NCBI GenBank assembly: GCA_902168115.1
Contig: CABHPB010000068.1
Location: forward strand, 62,001-126,000
Length of the DNA stretch: 64,000 nucleotides
Direction of reading: 5' to 3'
From: an uncultured Methylopila sp.
GTDB lineage: Bacteria; Pseudomonadota; Alphaproteobacteria; Rhizobiales; Methylopilaceae
Under the pieces are notes generated by a model, which ran no database searches, was not told where the DNA came from, and saw nothing but the letters and a program-made list of their open reading frames with translations. A program made the translations under genes and the position numbers. Below are positions 20,020 through 32,199 of this stretch, one piece after another; the stretch's first letter is position 1, and each line of letters begins with the position of its first letter.

Positions 20020-20955
20020 TCAGGCCGTGACCAGGAAATCGTCGACGTCGAGCCTGGCGCCCTTCTGGAGGGACGCGAACAGGATCGCCTGTCCCTCGCC
20101 GGAGCCGTCCGCGTCGTAGAACAGCTCGCCCGTCTTCTTGTTGTAGACGATGCGCTGCTCCGCGGTCTCGGCGACGCCGGTCTTGTTGACGAGGAACTGC
20201 TCCTCGCCGAGCGCGTCGCCGGTCAGCGCCCCGAACATCTGCCGGGTGAGCTGGATGTGGTCCTCGCCATGGACGAAATCGAGGATGGCGTCGGCCTGCC
20301 CTTCCGCGAGGACGCCGCGGAACACGAAGACGTCGGCGCCCGCGCCGCCCTCCATCTTGTCCGCGCCGCCCTTGCCGCTGAGCTTGTCGTCGCCGTCGCC
20401 GCCCTTCAGCACGTCGCGCCCGACGCCGCCGTAGAGGTCGTCGTCGCCGACGCCGCCGTCGAGCAGGTCACGGTTGCCGCCGCCGTTCAGGCGATCGTCG
20501 CCTTCGCCGCCGGCCATCGTGTCCTTGCCGCCGAACCCGTCGAAGATGTCGTCGCCGCCCGCGCCGTCGAGCGCGTCGCCCTCGCTCGACCCGAACACGA
20601 AATCCGCCGCCTCGCCGCCCGAAAAGTCGCCTGCGGCGTCATAGGTGGTGACGGTGAAATCCAGCGTGACGTAGGTGCCGTCGTTGTAGTCGCTGAGGTC
20701 GTAGTGGCCCTCGTAGGTCACTCCGTAGTCGAGGTCCGCCCCGAAGCTCATGAACATCGGGCCGTCGTTCGACTCGTAGTGATACCCGCCGAACTCGCCG
20801 AGCGTCGCTGAAATCTCTCCCGCCCAGGTGTAGTAGCCGAGCTCCTCGTCGTAATAGCCCTCGAGCCCGTAGAAGAAGTCGAGCGAGAGCCCGCTTTCGC
20901 CGCGATGGATCGAGAACTCAGGCGTGACGCGCTGCTGGTATGACGTGATGCGCAT
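20020..20955 (-). CDS. RTX-type calcium-binding repeat protein
   Basis: The 311-residue acidic protein has an N-terminal Tyr/Gly-rich beta domain (about 1-110), then nine consecutive glycine-rich nonapeptide repeats of the GGxGxDxLx type (about residues 130-215), which should form a calcium-bound beta-roll. The C-terminal domain, containing ILDFVHGEDHIQL, resembles the serralysin-like C terminus that follows RTX repeats and serves type I secretion. No protease motif or signal peptide is present. ATG 20955 has a GGGAGGAT ribosome-binding site. No type I secretion genes lie nearby, so an exporter must be encoded elsewhere. Confidence 0.88.
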   Translation of the reverse strand: MRITSYQQRVTPEFSIHRGESGLSLDFFYGLEGYYDEELGYYTWAGEISATLGEFGGYHYESNDGPMFMSFGADLDYGVTYEGHYDLSDYNDGTYVTLDFTVTTYDAAGDFSGGEAADFVFGSSEGDALDGAGGDDIFDGFGGKDTMAGGEGDDRLNGGGNRDLLDGGVGDDDLYGGVGRDVLKGGDGDDKLSGKGGADKMEGGAGADVFVFRGVLAEGQADAILDFVHGEDHIQLTRQMFGALTGDALGEEQFLVNKTGVAETAEQRIVYNKKTGELFYDADGSGEGQAILFASLQKGARLDVDDFLVTA

Positions 20956-21195
20956 GAGATCCTCCCGCGGCTTCTCTGAACGCGGAAGCCTGCCCGCCAA
21001 CGACAATCCACGTCACGAAACTGCGCAATCCGTCGCTCTACGTATGCGCCGCTCACGAGATCGAGAGCAGCGAGGGCCCGCGCCGACGCCGCGAAGTCCG
21101 CGACGCCTGCGGAGCGCCCCCGTGTCACACATCAGTCGCCAAGCTCGATTTATCTCTTCAAAACAATCATCTGTAACAACATCCGGAAAGCTCTC

Positions 21196-21705
21196 ATGAA
21201 GCGCGCATCAGCCTTTGCGGTCGTCTCGATCCTGCTCGCGGCGGGCCCGGCGCTCGCCGAGGACGTCGCCATCGATGGGGTGCAGGTCTCGCGCGACATC
21301 GATTGCGAGGGCCAGAACGTCGTGATCGCCGGACAGGGCAACACGATCAGCCTGAAGGGCCGGTGCGGCGCAGTGCAGGTCACGGGCGCCGATCACAGGG
21401 TGACGTTCGAGGCCGCCGCCGCCCTTCAGGTCACGGGCGCCGCGATCACCGCGACCGGCGGCGAAGTCGGCGCCCTCGCCGTCGACGTGACCGACAACGT
21501 CGTCAAGGCGACGGTGACGTCGTCCGACGCGCCGGCGGAAGTCCGCATCTTCGGCGCCGACCAGAAGAGCGAACTCAGCTTCGCCGGCCCCGCCAAGGTG
21601 ACGGTCGGCGGCGCGTCGAACGAACTGGTCTGGGCCGTCGACGGCGGGGTGAAGCCGCCGTCGATCTCGGCTGTTGGCGTCGATCTTCGTATCAGAAAGA
21701 AGTAG
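21196..21705 (+). CDS. Exported DUF3060 domain protein
   Basis: A 169-residue protein with a clear signal peptide (residues 1-22, ending GPALAED). The mature part consists of short beta-strand repeats built around N-[VT]-[VI] and GA-D turns, as in DUF3060 proteins, and probably folds as a small beta-solenoid. Its role is unknown. It is preceded by a 240-bp intergenic region that contains relatively AT-rich sequence around 21140-21190 and probably holds its promoter. It is convergent with the tautomerase gene. Confidence 0.78.
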   Translation: MKRASAFAVVSILLAAGPALAEDVAIDGVQVSRDIDCEGQNVVIAGQGNTISLKGRCGAVQVTGADHRVTFEAAAALQVTGAAITATGGEVGALAVDVTDNVVKATVTSSDAPAEVRIFGADQKSELSFAGPAKVTVGGASNELVWAVDGGVKPPSISAVGVDLRIRKK

Positions 21706-21709
21706 CAGC

Positions 21710-22114
21710 TCAGCCCGGATTGGCGGCCGCCCAGCGGCCGTTCTGGGTGCGCCCGCCATAGCCGTAGGCGTCGCCTTCGACGGCGTGGACGAGCACGTAG
21801 CTCTCCTCGTGGAGCGGCCCCAGCAGGCCGCCCATCTGTTCGAACACGGCCTTCACGAATTGGGTCGTCTCCGCCTTCACATTGGTTCCGGCTGTTATCT
21901 TGATGTCGAGCCAGAACGCCGACAGGCCCTTTTCGGCCGGGCGCTCGCCGGCGATGAACCAGCCCTGCGGATCGGCCTCCTCCACGAGGACGGCGGTGAC
22001 GCCGGGATCCTTGCCGAGATGCTCGGCGGACAGGCGCGAGGCGAGCGCAGCGACATCGGCGCGGAGTTCGGGCTTCGGGGACGGGGTGACGTAACGGACG
22101 ACGATCATCGGCAT
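21710..22114 (-). CDS. Tautomerase family protein
   Basis: A 134-residue member of the tautomerase superfamily. The start MPMIVVRY places Pro at position 2, the catalytic base once Met is removed. The length and the two-part pattern suggest a fused or extended form rather than the 60-residue 4-oxalocrotonate tautomerase. ATG 22114 is set by this proline; the longer open frame would bury it. The gene is divergent from a LysR regulator with a palindromic site between them. Confidence 0.82.
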   Translation of the reverse strand: MPMIVVRYVTPSPKPELRADVAALASRLSAEHLGKDPGVTAVLVEEADPQGWFIAGERPAEKGLSAFWLDIKITAGTNVKAETTQFVKAVFEQMGGLLGPLHEESYVLVHAVEGDAYGYGGRTQNGRWAAANPG

Positions 22115-22170
22115 GGCGGCCTCCTTCGGGTTTGACGGGTCGCCATGGATGTAGCCGTGTGCTTCACATG

Positions 22171-22182
22171 ATAGAATGCTAT
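22171..22182. promoter_or_regulatory. Probable LysR-regulator binding site between divergent genes
   Basis: The sequence ATAGAATGCTAT is an ATAG-N4-CTAT inverted repeat in an AT-rich stretch between the tautomerase (start 22114) and LysR gene (start 22216). A further ATAG half-site lies at about 22201. Position and symmetry fit a LysR recognition or activation site; binding is inferred. Confidence 0.45.
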
Positions 22183-22215
22183 GATCGAATGTCATGACCA
22201 TAGCAAAGCACGATC

Positions 22216-23058
22216 ATGCTCGACCTCCAGTCCGTCCGCCTGTTCGTGCTCGCCGTCGAGCTCGGCAACCTGACGCGCGCGGCGGAGGCGGCCGGCACGG
22301 TGCAGCCGGTCGTCAGCCAGCGGCTGAAGCAGCTCGAGGCGCAGCTCGGCCGGCGGCTGCTCGAGCGCAGCCCGCGCTTCGTCAGGCCGACGGCCGACGG
22401 CGCCGCCTTTCTCGAACGGGCGAGAAGCCTTCTGGCGGCGCATGATTCGGCGCTCGCCTTCACCGAGGCTCCGGAAATTCGGTTCTCGATCGGGGCGAGC
22501 GAACAGGCGCTCGGCGTGCGGCTGGAGGAGGCGCTGCGGCTGGTGAGAGGCGCCCTTCCCGCCGGCGCGGCGGTCGAGGTGCGCATGGGACGCTCGCAGG
22601 ACATCCGCGCCCGATTCGACGACGGCGAGTTCGACGCGGCGATCATCCGCCGCGAGGGCGGAGGCTCGGAGGGCGAGGTCATCGGGACCGATCCGCTCGG
22701 CTGGCGCGCTTCGAATGGATTTTCAGTCCCTGCCGGCGAACCGGTCCCGCTCGCGACGCTCGGCGCGCCTTGCAGCGTGCGCGCCGTCGCGATTCGCGCC
22801 CTCGACCAGGCGGGACGCCCCTGGCGCGAGGCCTTCGTCGGCGGAAGCTGCGCCGTTCTGCTCGCAGGCGTTCAGGCCGGCCTCGGCGTCGCCCCGCTCG
22901 GGCGCGCGAGCGCTGGCGGCGCGCCGGATCTCGGCCCGGCGCTCGGGCTTCCCGCCTTGCCGGTCTCCGACATCGTGTTGTTCGCGCGCACACGATCCCC
23001 GGAAATTTCTGCGGCCGTCCGGGCGCTGGCGGCGGGGGTCAAAGCGGCTCTGCGATAG
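22216..23058 (+). CDS. LysR family transcriptional regulator
   Basis: A 280-residue regulator with the N-terminal winged helix-turn-helix (VRLFVLAVELGNLTRAAEAA, then SQRLKQLEAQLGRRLLER) and a periplasmic-binding-like effector domain. ATG 22216 is the natural start. It is divergent from the tautomerase gene, which is its most likely target. The effector cannot be predicted. Confidence 0.93.
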   Translation: MLDLQSVRLFVLAVELGNLTRAAEAAGTVQPVVSQRLKQLEAQLGRRLLERSPRFVRPTADGAAFLERARSLLAAHDSALAFTEAPEIRFSIGASEQALGVRLEEALRLVRGALPAGAAVEVRMGRSQDIRARFDDGEFDAAIIRREGGGSEGEVIGTDPLGWRASNGFSVPAGEPVPLATLGAPCSVRAVAIRALDQAGRPWREAFVGGSCAVLLAGVQAGLGVAPLGRASAGGAPDLGPALGLPALPVSDIVLFARTRSPEISAAVRALAAGVKAALR

Positions 23059-23528
23059 CCATCGGGAAAACTAATTCGTCCACAGGCCGCTCGGCTGGCA
23101 CGCCACAGTTTAACTTCGCTTCAAACTGTAGGGTTTCGAGCTTCGAGGTACGTAGTCACCCGTAGCCCTTGCATCTCTGATCCGGACTTTTCCCCGCAGT
23201 TCATCCAACTGTAGCTTCGCATCACACGCCTCGGCGAAGTGGCTGAGCCTGCGATTTTTTTTTGTCTTAACGCTTCGTTATCCGCTGTGAATAACTAGAT
23301 ATAGATGGGACAACCGAGGGAGCCGCAAGCAGTGGTGCCTACGTTTGACTCATCCCGCGGACTCAACATAGCGTCTGGACATCGGAGGCGGGTCGCTGAC
23401 CGCCTTTGCCCAGCACCGAAAATGGCACTCCTGACGCTCGCTCCGGACACTTCCGCGCGCGCTCTCGGGAAAGGTGCGTCCGGAACGTTGGGCTCAGACT
23501 TGGTTCGCTGACCTAGGGGAATGGGACA
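23059..23528 (+). promoter_or_regulatory. 470-bp non-coding leader upstream of nrdJ
   Basis: This is the longest gap in the window and is less GC-rich than its surroundings. It contains a hairpin followed by nine T residues (23230-23263), an AT-rich stretch with ACTAGATATAGAT at about 23294-23306, and the AGGGGAATGGG ribosome-binding region before nrdJ. I did not find a convincing B12-riboswitch box or a clear pair of NrdR boxes. A 68-codon open frame at 23305-23511 has no ribosome-binding site and looks spurious. Confidence 0.5.
23230..23263 (+). terminator. Hairpin followed by a T9 run in the nrdJ leader
   Basis: A 6-bp stem (CTCGGC / GCTGAG with one G-T pair, 23230-23247) is followed after seven bases by nine consecutive T residues at 23255-23263. 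The spacer makes it a poor canonical intrinsic terminator. It could end lysR transcription or act as an attenuator for nrdJ. Confidence 0.4.
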
Positions 23529-27230
<3,702 letters not shown>

Positions 27231-27301
27231 TCTGATCGGCAGGTGAGAAGAAGAAGTTCAGCGCGTATTTCGGCCGCAAATGGCCTTGTGAGGAGGCTAC
27301 G

Positions 27302-27508
27302 ATGGCGAAGAATACGGGTGAAGGCTTTCGACGGGGTGCCGTAAGCGGCCGGACGCAATTCCAGCGGCCGGACGGCAATTGGCAGAAACGCGACGAGCAT
27401 TCTGGCCAGTTGATGCCCGTCAAACAGTCGCCCGGACCCTACAAGGGCGTTGCAAAAGAGCATGACGGTCGCGACACGCCGAGGTCACCCGAAAACTGGG
27501 ACAAATGA
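27302..27508 (+). CDS. Conserved small basic protein of unknown function
   Basis: A 68-residue hydrophilic protein, MAKNTGEGFRRGAVSGRTQF onward, with no signal peptide or membrane segment. A strong ribosome-binding site (GAGGAGG) lies 6 nt before ATG 27302, which supports real translation. The pattern GRTQFQRPDGNWQKRD resembles small uncharacterised proteins seen widely in alphaproteobacteria. The function is unknown. It lies 71 bp after nrdJ and could be on the same transcript. Confidence 0.7.
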   Translation: MAKNTGEGFRRGAVSGRTQFQRPDGNWQKRDEHSGQLMPVKQSPGPYKGVAKEHDGRDTPRSPENWDK

Positions 27509-27547
27509 CGTCGTACGGCTTGGCCGAGATCCCGCAGGCCGCATCAA

Positions 27548-27636
27548 GCCGTCATTGCCGGGCCTGACCCGGCAATCCATCGCGCCAGCCGCGTCCGCGG
27601 CTGATGGATCCTCGGGTCAAGCCCGAGGATGACGGC
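27548..27636. repeat. Extragenic palindromic (REP/RPE-like) element
   Basis: An 89-bp element made of two imperfect inverted arms. The left arm at 27548-27581 reads GCCGTCATTGCCGGGC...CAATCCATC and the right arm at 27603-27636 is its near reverse complement. Each arm contains its own small palindrome (GCCGGGcctgaCCCGGC and CTCGGGtcaaGCCCGAG). Such elements are common intergenic repeats in Hyphomicrobiales genomes. It lies between convergent genes and may act as a bidirectional terminator. Confidence 0.75.
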
Positions 27637-27663
27637 GCAGCAGACGAAACGGCCGCCTCACCC

Positions 27664-28851
27664 CTACTCCCCGATCAGCTTGCAGTGGATCTCGATCGGG
27701 CGCTTCAGCGCGAGCTCGAGGTCGTTGTCGAACAGCGTGCAGTCGAGCAGGTTGTCCGGAAAGCGGGTGCGCGCCGAGACGACGTTGATCAGCAGGCGCG
27801 GCTTCGTCACCCAGCCGAGCTTTTCGCGCGGCAGCTTGCCCTTCAGCCGGGCGTTTCCGCCCATCAGCGGCAGGACCAGCTCCTCGTCGCCGAGGCCGAT
27901 CTCGCCGACCTCGTTGGCGAGCTTCTTCTTCGCCGGCACCGGCTCGCCCGCATAGACGGCGAGGATCTTGATCTTCTCGCCGATCTTTTCGAGCTTGCCC
28001 TGCGCGTTCGGCGAGACCGTCACCTGCACGTCGACCGGAAACGGGCCGCTCGCGCCAGAGGCGGCGGCCGGCTGGGCGGCTGCCGTCGCGCCCGCCCCCT
28101 TCTTCGCGACGCATTCCTCGACCTTCAGCAGCGCGGCGGCCGCGCCGTCGAGCGAGAAATCAAAGTCCTGCTTGCCGACGCTCAGGCTCGCTGTCTTGCC
28201 CTGCCGCATGCCGTCGACGTCGCCCAGGGTGAGCCAGGCGATCGTCCAGCCGCCGGCCGCCGTCCCGCTCGCCTGCGCGCCGCCGTCATTGCCAAACCCC
28301 TTGCCGTCGACCTCGAAGGTCCCGGCCCAGTCCTTCGCGGCCTTCACGGGAACAGCGAGTTGCCACTGGCCGGAGTCGCCCGGCTGAGCGAGATCGCGGC
28401 CGAGCCGCACGTCGCCATGGCCGACGTTCCTGATGGCCGCGCAATACATGAAGGTCCGGCCGCTGAAGGCCGCGAGCACCTGCCAGCCCCTCGCCTCGCC
28501 GTAGCGCCGCTCGAACTTCTCGGCGCCGACGATGTCGTAGCCGCCATAGTCGGTCGGCCTCGCCAGGGCGCCCTTGGTGCAGGCGCTCGAGAGCCGGCGG
28601 ATGTGGGTCGCGGCGCCCTCGACCTCGCTGCGCGGCGTGCGCGCGCACCAGTCGAGATGCGCCTTCTCGATCCCGTGGACGCCCTTGCTGAAGTCCTGGC
28701 ACGACTTGGCGAGGCCGATCGCGTCCTGCGCGACGACCGCCGTGGTCGAGGCGTAGGACCTGCAGAACGCCGCGTCCCCCGGCGGCTCCTGCGCGGCGGC
28801 CGCGCCCGACGAACACACAGCCAACATCACTGCGAAGCGCATGCGCGTCAT
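27664..28851 (-). CDS. Exported protein of unknown function
   Basis: A 395-residue protein with a signal peptide (MTRMRFAVMLAVCSSGAAAAQ). The mature protein has several Cys (FCRSYA, SCQDF, WCART, ACTKG, ECVAKK, DCTLF), consistent with periplasmic disulfides, and an Ala-rich linker near residue 255 that separates two halves. I do not recognise a named family or catalytic motif. ATG 28851 has GGGGGAG upstream, which fixes the start. It is convergent with the small gene after nrdJ across the palindromic repeat. Confidence 0.72.
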   Translation of the reverse strand: MTRMRFAVMLAVCSSGAAAAQEPPGDAAFCRSYASTTAVVAQDAIGLAKSCQDFSKGVHGIEKAHLDWCARTPRSEVEGAATHIRRLSSACTKGALARPTDYGGYDIVGAEKFERRYGEARGWQVLAAFSGRTFMYCAAIRNVGHGDVRLGRDLAQPGDSGQWQLAVPVKAAKDWAGTFEVDGKGFGNDGGAQASGTAAGGWTIAWLTLGDVDGMRQGKTASLSVGKQDFDFSLDGAAAALLKVEECVAKKGAGATAAAQPAAASGASGPFPVDVQVTVSPNAQGKLEKIGEKIKILAVYAGEPVPAKKKLANEVGEIGLGDEELVLPLMGGNARLKGKLPREKLGWVTKPRLLINVVSARTRFPDNLLDCTLFDNDLELALKRPIEIHCKLIGE

Positions 28852-29005
28852 GGCGTTCGAACTCCCCCAAGTTCGGAAAATCGCCGAAAGCGGGCGTCGC
28901 CCGCCGGCAGGCCGCGCGGGCCCGCGCCGATGAATCCCGACCCGGGGGAAATCTACAAGAGCATTCAGGGGGTAATGCACGCGCGCAGCGGCGCGTGCCG
29001 CGCGT

Positions 29006-29179
29006 TCAGAAATTCACGACCCAGGTTTCGCCGCGGGCCTCGATCGCCCGGGCCTCGCGCCGCAGCCGGTCGGCGCGGCCGTGCTCGCCGGCCCAGTCGA
29101 GTTCGGACGCCTCGTCGAGCAGCCGCCGGACGACGTCGGCGGCGAGCTCGATCCTGGGCGAGCCGTTCGGTTCGCTCAC
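29006..29179 (-). CDS. Small protein of unknown function (57 aa), coupled to the upstream small gene
   Basis: A 57-residue frame begins with GTG 29179 and ends with TGA at 29006. The product starts VSEPNGSPRIELAADVVRRL and ends in WVVNF; it is charged and helical, with an Arg/Glu-rich middle. The start overlaps the stop of the 29176-29373 gene by four bases (GTGA), the classical coupling arrangement. No domain is recognised. Open frames on the other strand and in other frames here look like GC-rich shadows. Confidence 0.6.
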   Translation of the reverse strand: MSEPNGSPRIELAADVVRRLLDEASELDWAGEHGRADRLRREARAIEARGETWVVNF

Positions 29180-29373
29180 CGGCGCGGAAGGCCGCCGCGC
29201 GCATAGCCGGAGGAGACCCGCGAGGTGAGGCGCGAGACCTGCTGCTCGAGCTCGGCGTTCGCGGCCAGAAGCGCGGCGACCGTCGCGCGGGCGTCGCCGT
29301 CGCAGGCGGCGATCGCCTCCTCCGTGGCGGCCTCAAGCTCCTCGAAATAAACGGTCTCTGCGGCTTCGGTCAT
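29176..29373 (-). CDS. Small coiled-coil-like protein of unknown function (65 aa)
   Basis: The 65-residue acidic protein is predicted helical through most of its length, with a Glu/Ala-rich segment and a heptad-like LLAANAELEQQVSRLTSRV stretch that could form a coiled coil. It starts at ATG 29373 with GGGAG 8 nt upstream. The longer open frame in this register is rejected because it lacks a ribosome-binding site and has non-coding composition. It is translationally coupled to the 57-residue gene downstream. Function unknown. Confidence 0.65.
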   Translation of the reverse strand: MTEAAETVYFEELEAATEEAIAACDGDARATVAALLAANAELEQQVSRLTSRVSSGYARGGLPRR

Positions 29374-29476
29374 TGCGACGCTCCCTACGCGTGGACAGAT
29401 ACATGGTGACCGAGTCGCTCCGTAGCCGGCCACCGTCAGAGACGGGCGCCCACAGGAAACTTCGCGCGCCTTGCGC

Positions 29477-30085
29477 TCAGGCGGCGACGCTGCGCCCCGC
29501 CGCGGCGATCTCCCGGCCAATCTCTCCCGCCCGGTCCAGAGCGGACTGCGGATAAAGCGCGGCGCCCGGCAGCAGCCTGTCGGATCCCAGCAACGGCGCG
29601 CCGCAATAGTCGAAGATGCCGACGTCCATCTGGGTGCGCATCGCGCCGGCGTAGTCGCGCCGCTGGTAGAGGTCCTCGTCGGCCGCGCCGATCGCGACGA
29701 GCCTGACGCCGAGCCGTCCCAGCAGCTTGGAGACCTTGCCGTCGGCGCCCTCGTCATAGGCCCAGCCGTTGGTGAAGACCCGATCGATCCAGCCCTTCAA
29801 CTGGCCCGGCATCGACCACCAGTAGATCGGGAAGACGAGGACGAGCGTGTCGGCGCGGTCGATCCGCGCCTGTTCGGCCAGCACGTCCGCGGGCGGGGCC
29901 GCCTCCTTGCGGAACGCCGCGATGTCGGCCTCGCTCCAGCGCGGATCGAAGCCTTCCTTGGCGATGTCGGCGACTTCCACGTCATGCGTGGGATCGGTTG
30001 CTTTCACGGCTTCGGCGATCCTGCCGGCGACCGCGTGGGTGAGCGAGTTTTCGTCGGGATGAGACAGGACGATCAGCGTGCGCAT
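29477..30085 (-). CDS. NAD(P)H-dependent flavin/quinone oxidoreductase (flavodoxin-2 fold)
   Basis: A 202-residue flavodoxin-like protein of the NQO1/MdaB type. MRTLIVLSHPDENSLTHA forms the first strand and phosphate loop, and FPIYWWSMPGQLKGWIDRVF is the signature FMN/FAD-binding segment. It should carry out two-electron reduction of quinones or electrophiles in the cytoplasm. It is divergent from a TetR regulator across 76 bp that contain a 33-bp palindrome, so the pair probably forms a sensor-response unit for reactive quinones or similar stress. Confidence 0.9.
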   Translation of the reverse strand: MRTLIVLSHPDENSLTHAVAGRIAEAVKATDPTHDVEVADIAKEGFDPRWSEADIAAFRKEAAPPADVLAEQARIDRADTLVLVFPIYWWSMPGQLKGWIDRVFTNGWAYDEGADGKVSKLLGRLGVRLVAIGAADEDLYQRRDYAGAMRTQMDVGIFDYCGAPLLGSDRLLPGAALYPQSALDRAGEIGREIAAAGRSVAA

Positions 30086-30125
30086 GGGACGCCTCCAGAC
30101 AGGCTTGGAAGTTGGGGTGAAGCGT

Positions 30126-30158
30126 TATATACTTTTAGTAAGTTACTTTTGGTATATA
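30126..30158. promoter_or_regulatory. 33-bp nested palindrome, probable TetR operator
   Basis: Outer arms TATATAC (30126-30132) and GTATATA (30152-30158) and inner arms AGTAA (30137-30141) and TTACT (30143-30147) are symmetric about a single central G at 30142. The stretch is strongly AT-rich in a 70% GC region. It occupies the space between the divergent oxidoreductase and TetR genes and ends 3 bp before the regulator's start codon. Repression of both genes by the TetR product is a strong inference. Confidence 0.65.
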
Positions 30159-30161
30159 GCG

Positions 30162-30773
30162 ATGTCAACCCGTCTCGCCGAAGCGCCTGCCCGTCGCCGA
30201 CTGCCGCGCGAAGAGCGCCGGCGACAGCTCGTCGAGGTGTCCTGGCGCATCGCCCAGGCCGAGGGCGCCGATGCGCTCACCCTCGGGCGGCTGGCGGATC
30301 AGGCCGGGGTCGCAAAGCCCGTTGTCTATGACCATTTCGGCACGCGGAACGGCCTGCTCGCGGCGCTCTATCGGGACTATGACGGGCAGCAGTCGGCCGC
30401 GATGGCGCAGGCGCTTTCGGCCAGTCCCGACACGCTCGCCGACAAGGCGCGGATCATCGCCGACGCCTATGTCGACTGCGTCATGGCGCAGGGCAGCAAG
30501 CTCGCCGGCGTCGCCGCGGCGCTGGAAGGTTCGGCGGAGCTCGCTGCGGTGAAGCGCGACTGCGACCGGGCCTTTCTTGACCAGTGCAAGGCGGCGCTCG
30601 ACCCCTTCGCAGCCAAGGGCGTGTCGCGCACCAGCCTTGTCGGCGCGCTCGGCGCCGCGGAGGCGCTGTCCCACGCCGCCGCCGCAGGCGACATCACGGC
30701 CGAGGAAGCGCGGGTCGAGCTCGCCGCGGTGTTCCTCGCGGCGGTCGAGCGGTCTATCGCCCGGGCCGGATAG
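30162..30773 (+). CDS. TetR/AcrR family transcriptional regulator
   Basis: A 203-residue repressor with the N-terminal TetR helix-turn-helix (ALTLGRLADQAGVAKPVVYDHFGTRNGLL, quoted part ADQAGVAKPVVYDHFGTR) and an all-helical ligand-binding domain. ATG 30162 lies 3 bp after the palindrome, so the longer open frame that runs through the operator is rejected. It should control the divergent flavoprotein gene and itself. The next gene, dgdA, follows 64 bp later and might also be affected by readthrough. Confidence 0.92.
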   Translation: MSTRLAEAPARRRLPREERRRQLVEVSWRIAQAEGADALTLGRLADQAGVAKPVVYDHFGTRNGLLAALYRDYDGQQSAAMAQALSASPDTLADKARIIADAYVDCVMAQGSKLAGVAAALEGSAELAAVKRDCDRAFLDQCKAALDPFAAKGVSRTSLVGALGAAEALSHAAAAGDITAEEARVELAAVFLAAVERSIARAG

Positions 30774-30801
30774 GAAGACGCCGGCCGCTCCTTTCATCTA
30801 A

Positions 30802-32142
<1,341 letters not shown>

Positions 32143-32158
32143 CACGATCCCCATCGTG
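32143..32158. terminator. Short perfect hairpin directly after dgdA
   Basis: CACGAT (32143-32148) and ATCGTG (32153-32158) form a perfect 6-bp stem around a CCCC loop, starting immediately after the dgdA stop codon. No T run follows, so termination is uncertain. It could also be a protein-binding dyad upstream of the Rrf2 gene. Confidence 0.35.
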
Positions 32159-32176
32159 ACTTGACGCCGCCCACAT

Positions 32177-32199
32177 CATGTAACATTTAACGTTGCATG
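32177..32199. promoter_or_regulatory. 23-bp palindrome covering the Rrf2 start codon, probable autoregulatory operator
   Basis: The stretch runs from CATGTAAC (32177-32184) to GTTGCATG (32192-32199). It equals its reverse complement except for two transition pairs and the central base. It is AT-rich relative to the flanks. Its right end is the ATG start of the Rrf2 gene, so a bound regulator would block both transcription and initiation. Autoregulation is inferred. Confidence 0.6.

Noticed and set aside
23305..23511. A 68-codon frame in the nrdJ leader
   Set aside because: It has no ribosome-binding site and its sequence shows no structured or exported character.
23059..23528. A cobalamin riboswitch upstream of the B12-dependent reductase
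   Set aside because: I looked for the conserved B12-box core on both strands and did not find a convincing match. A covariance search would settle this.
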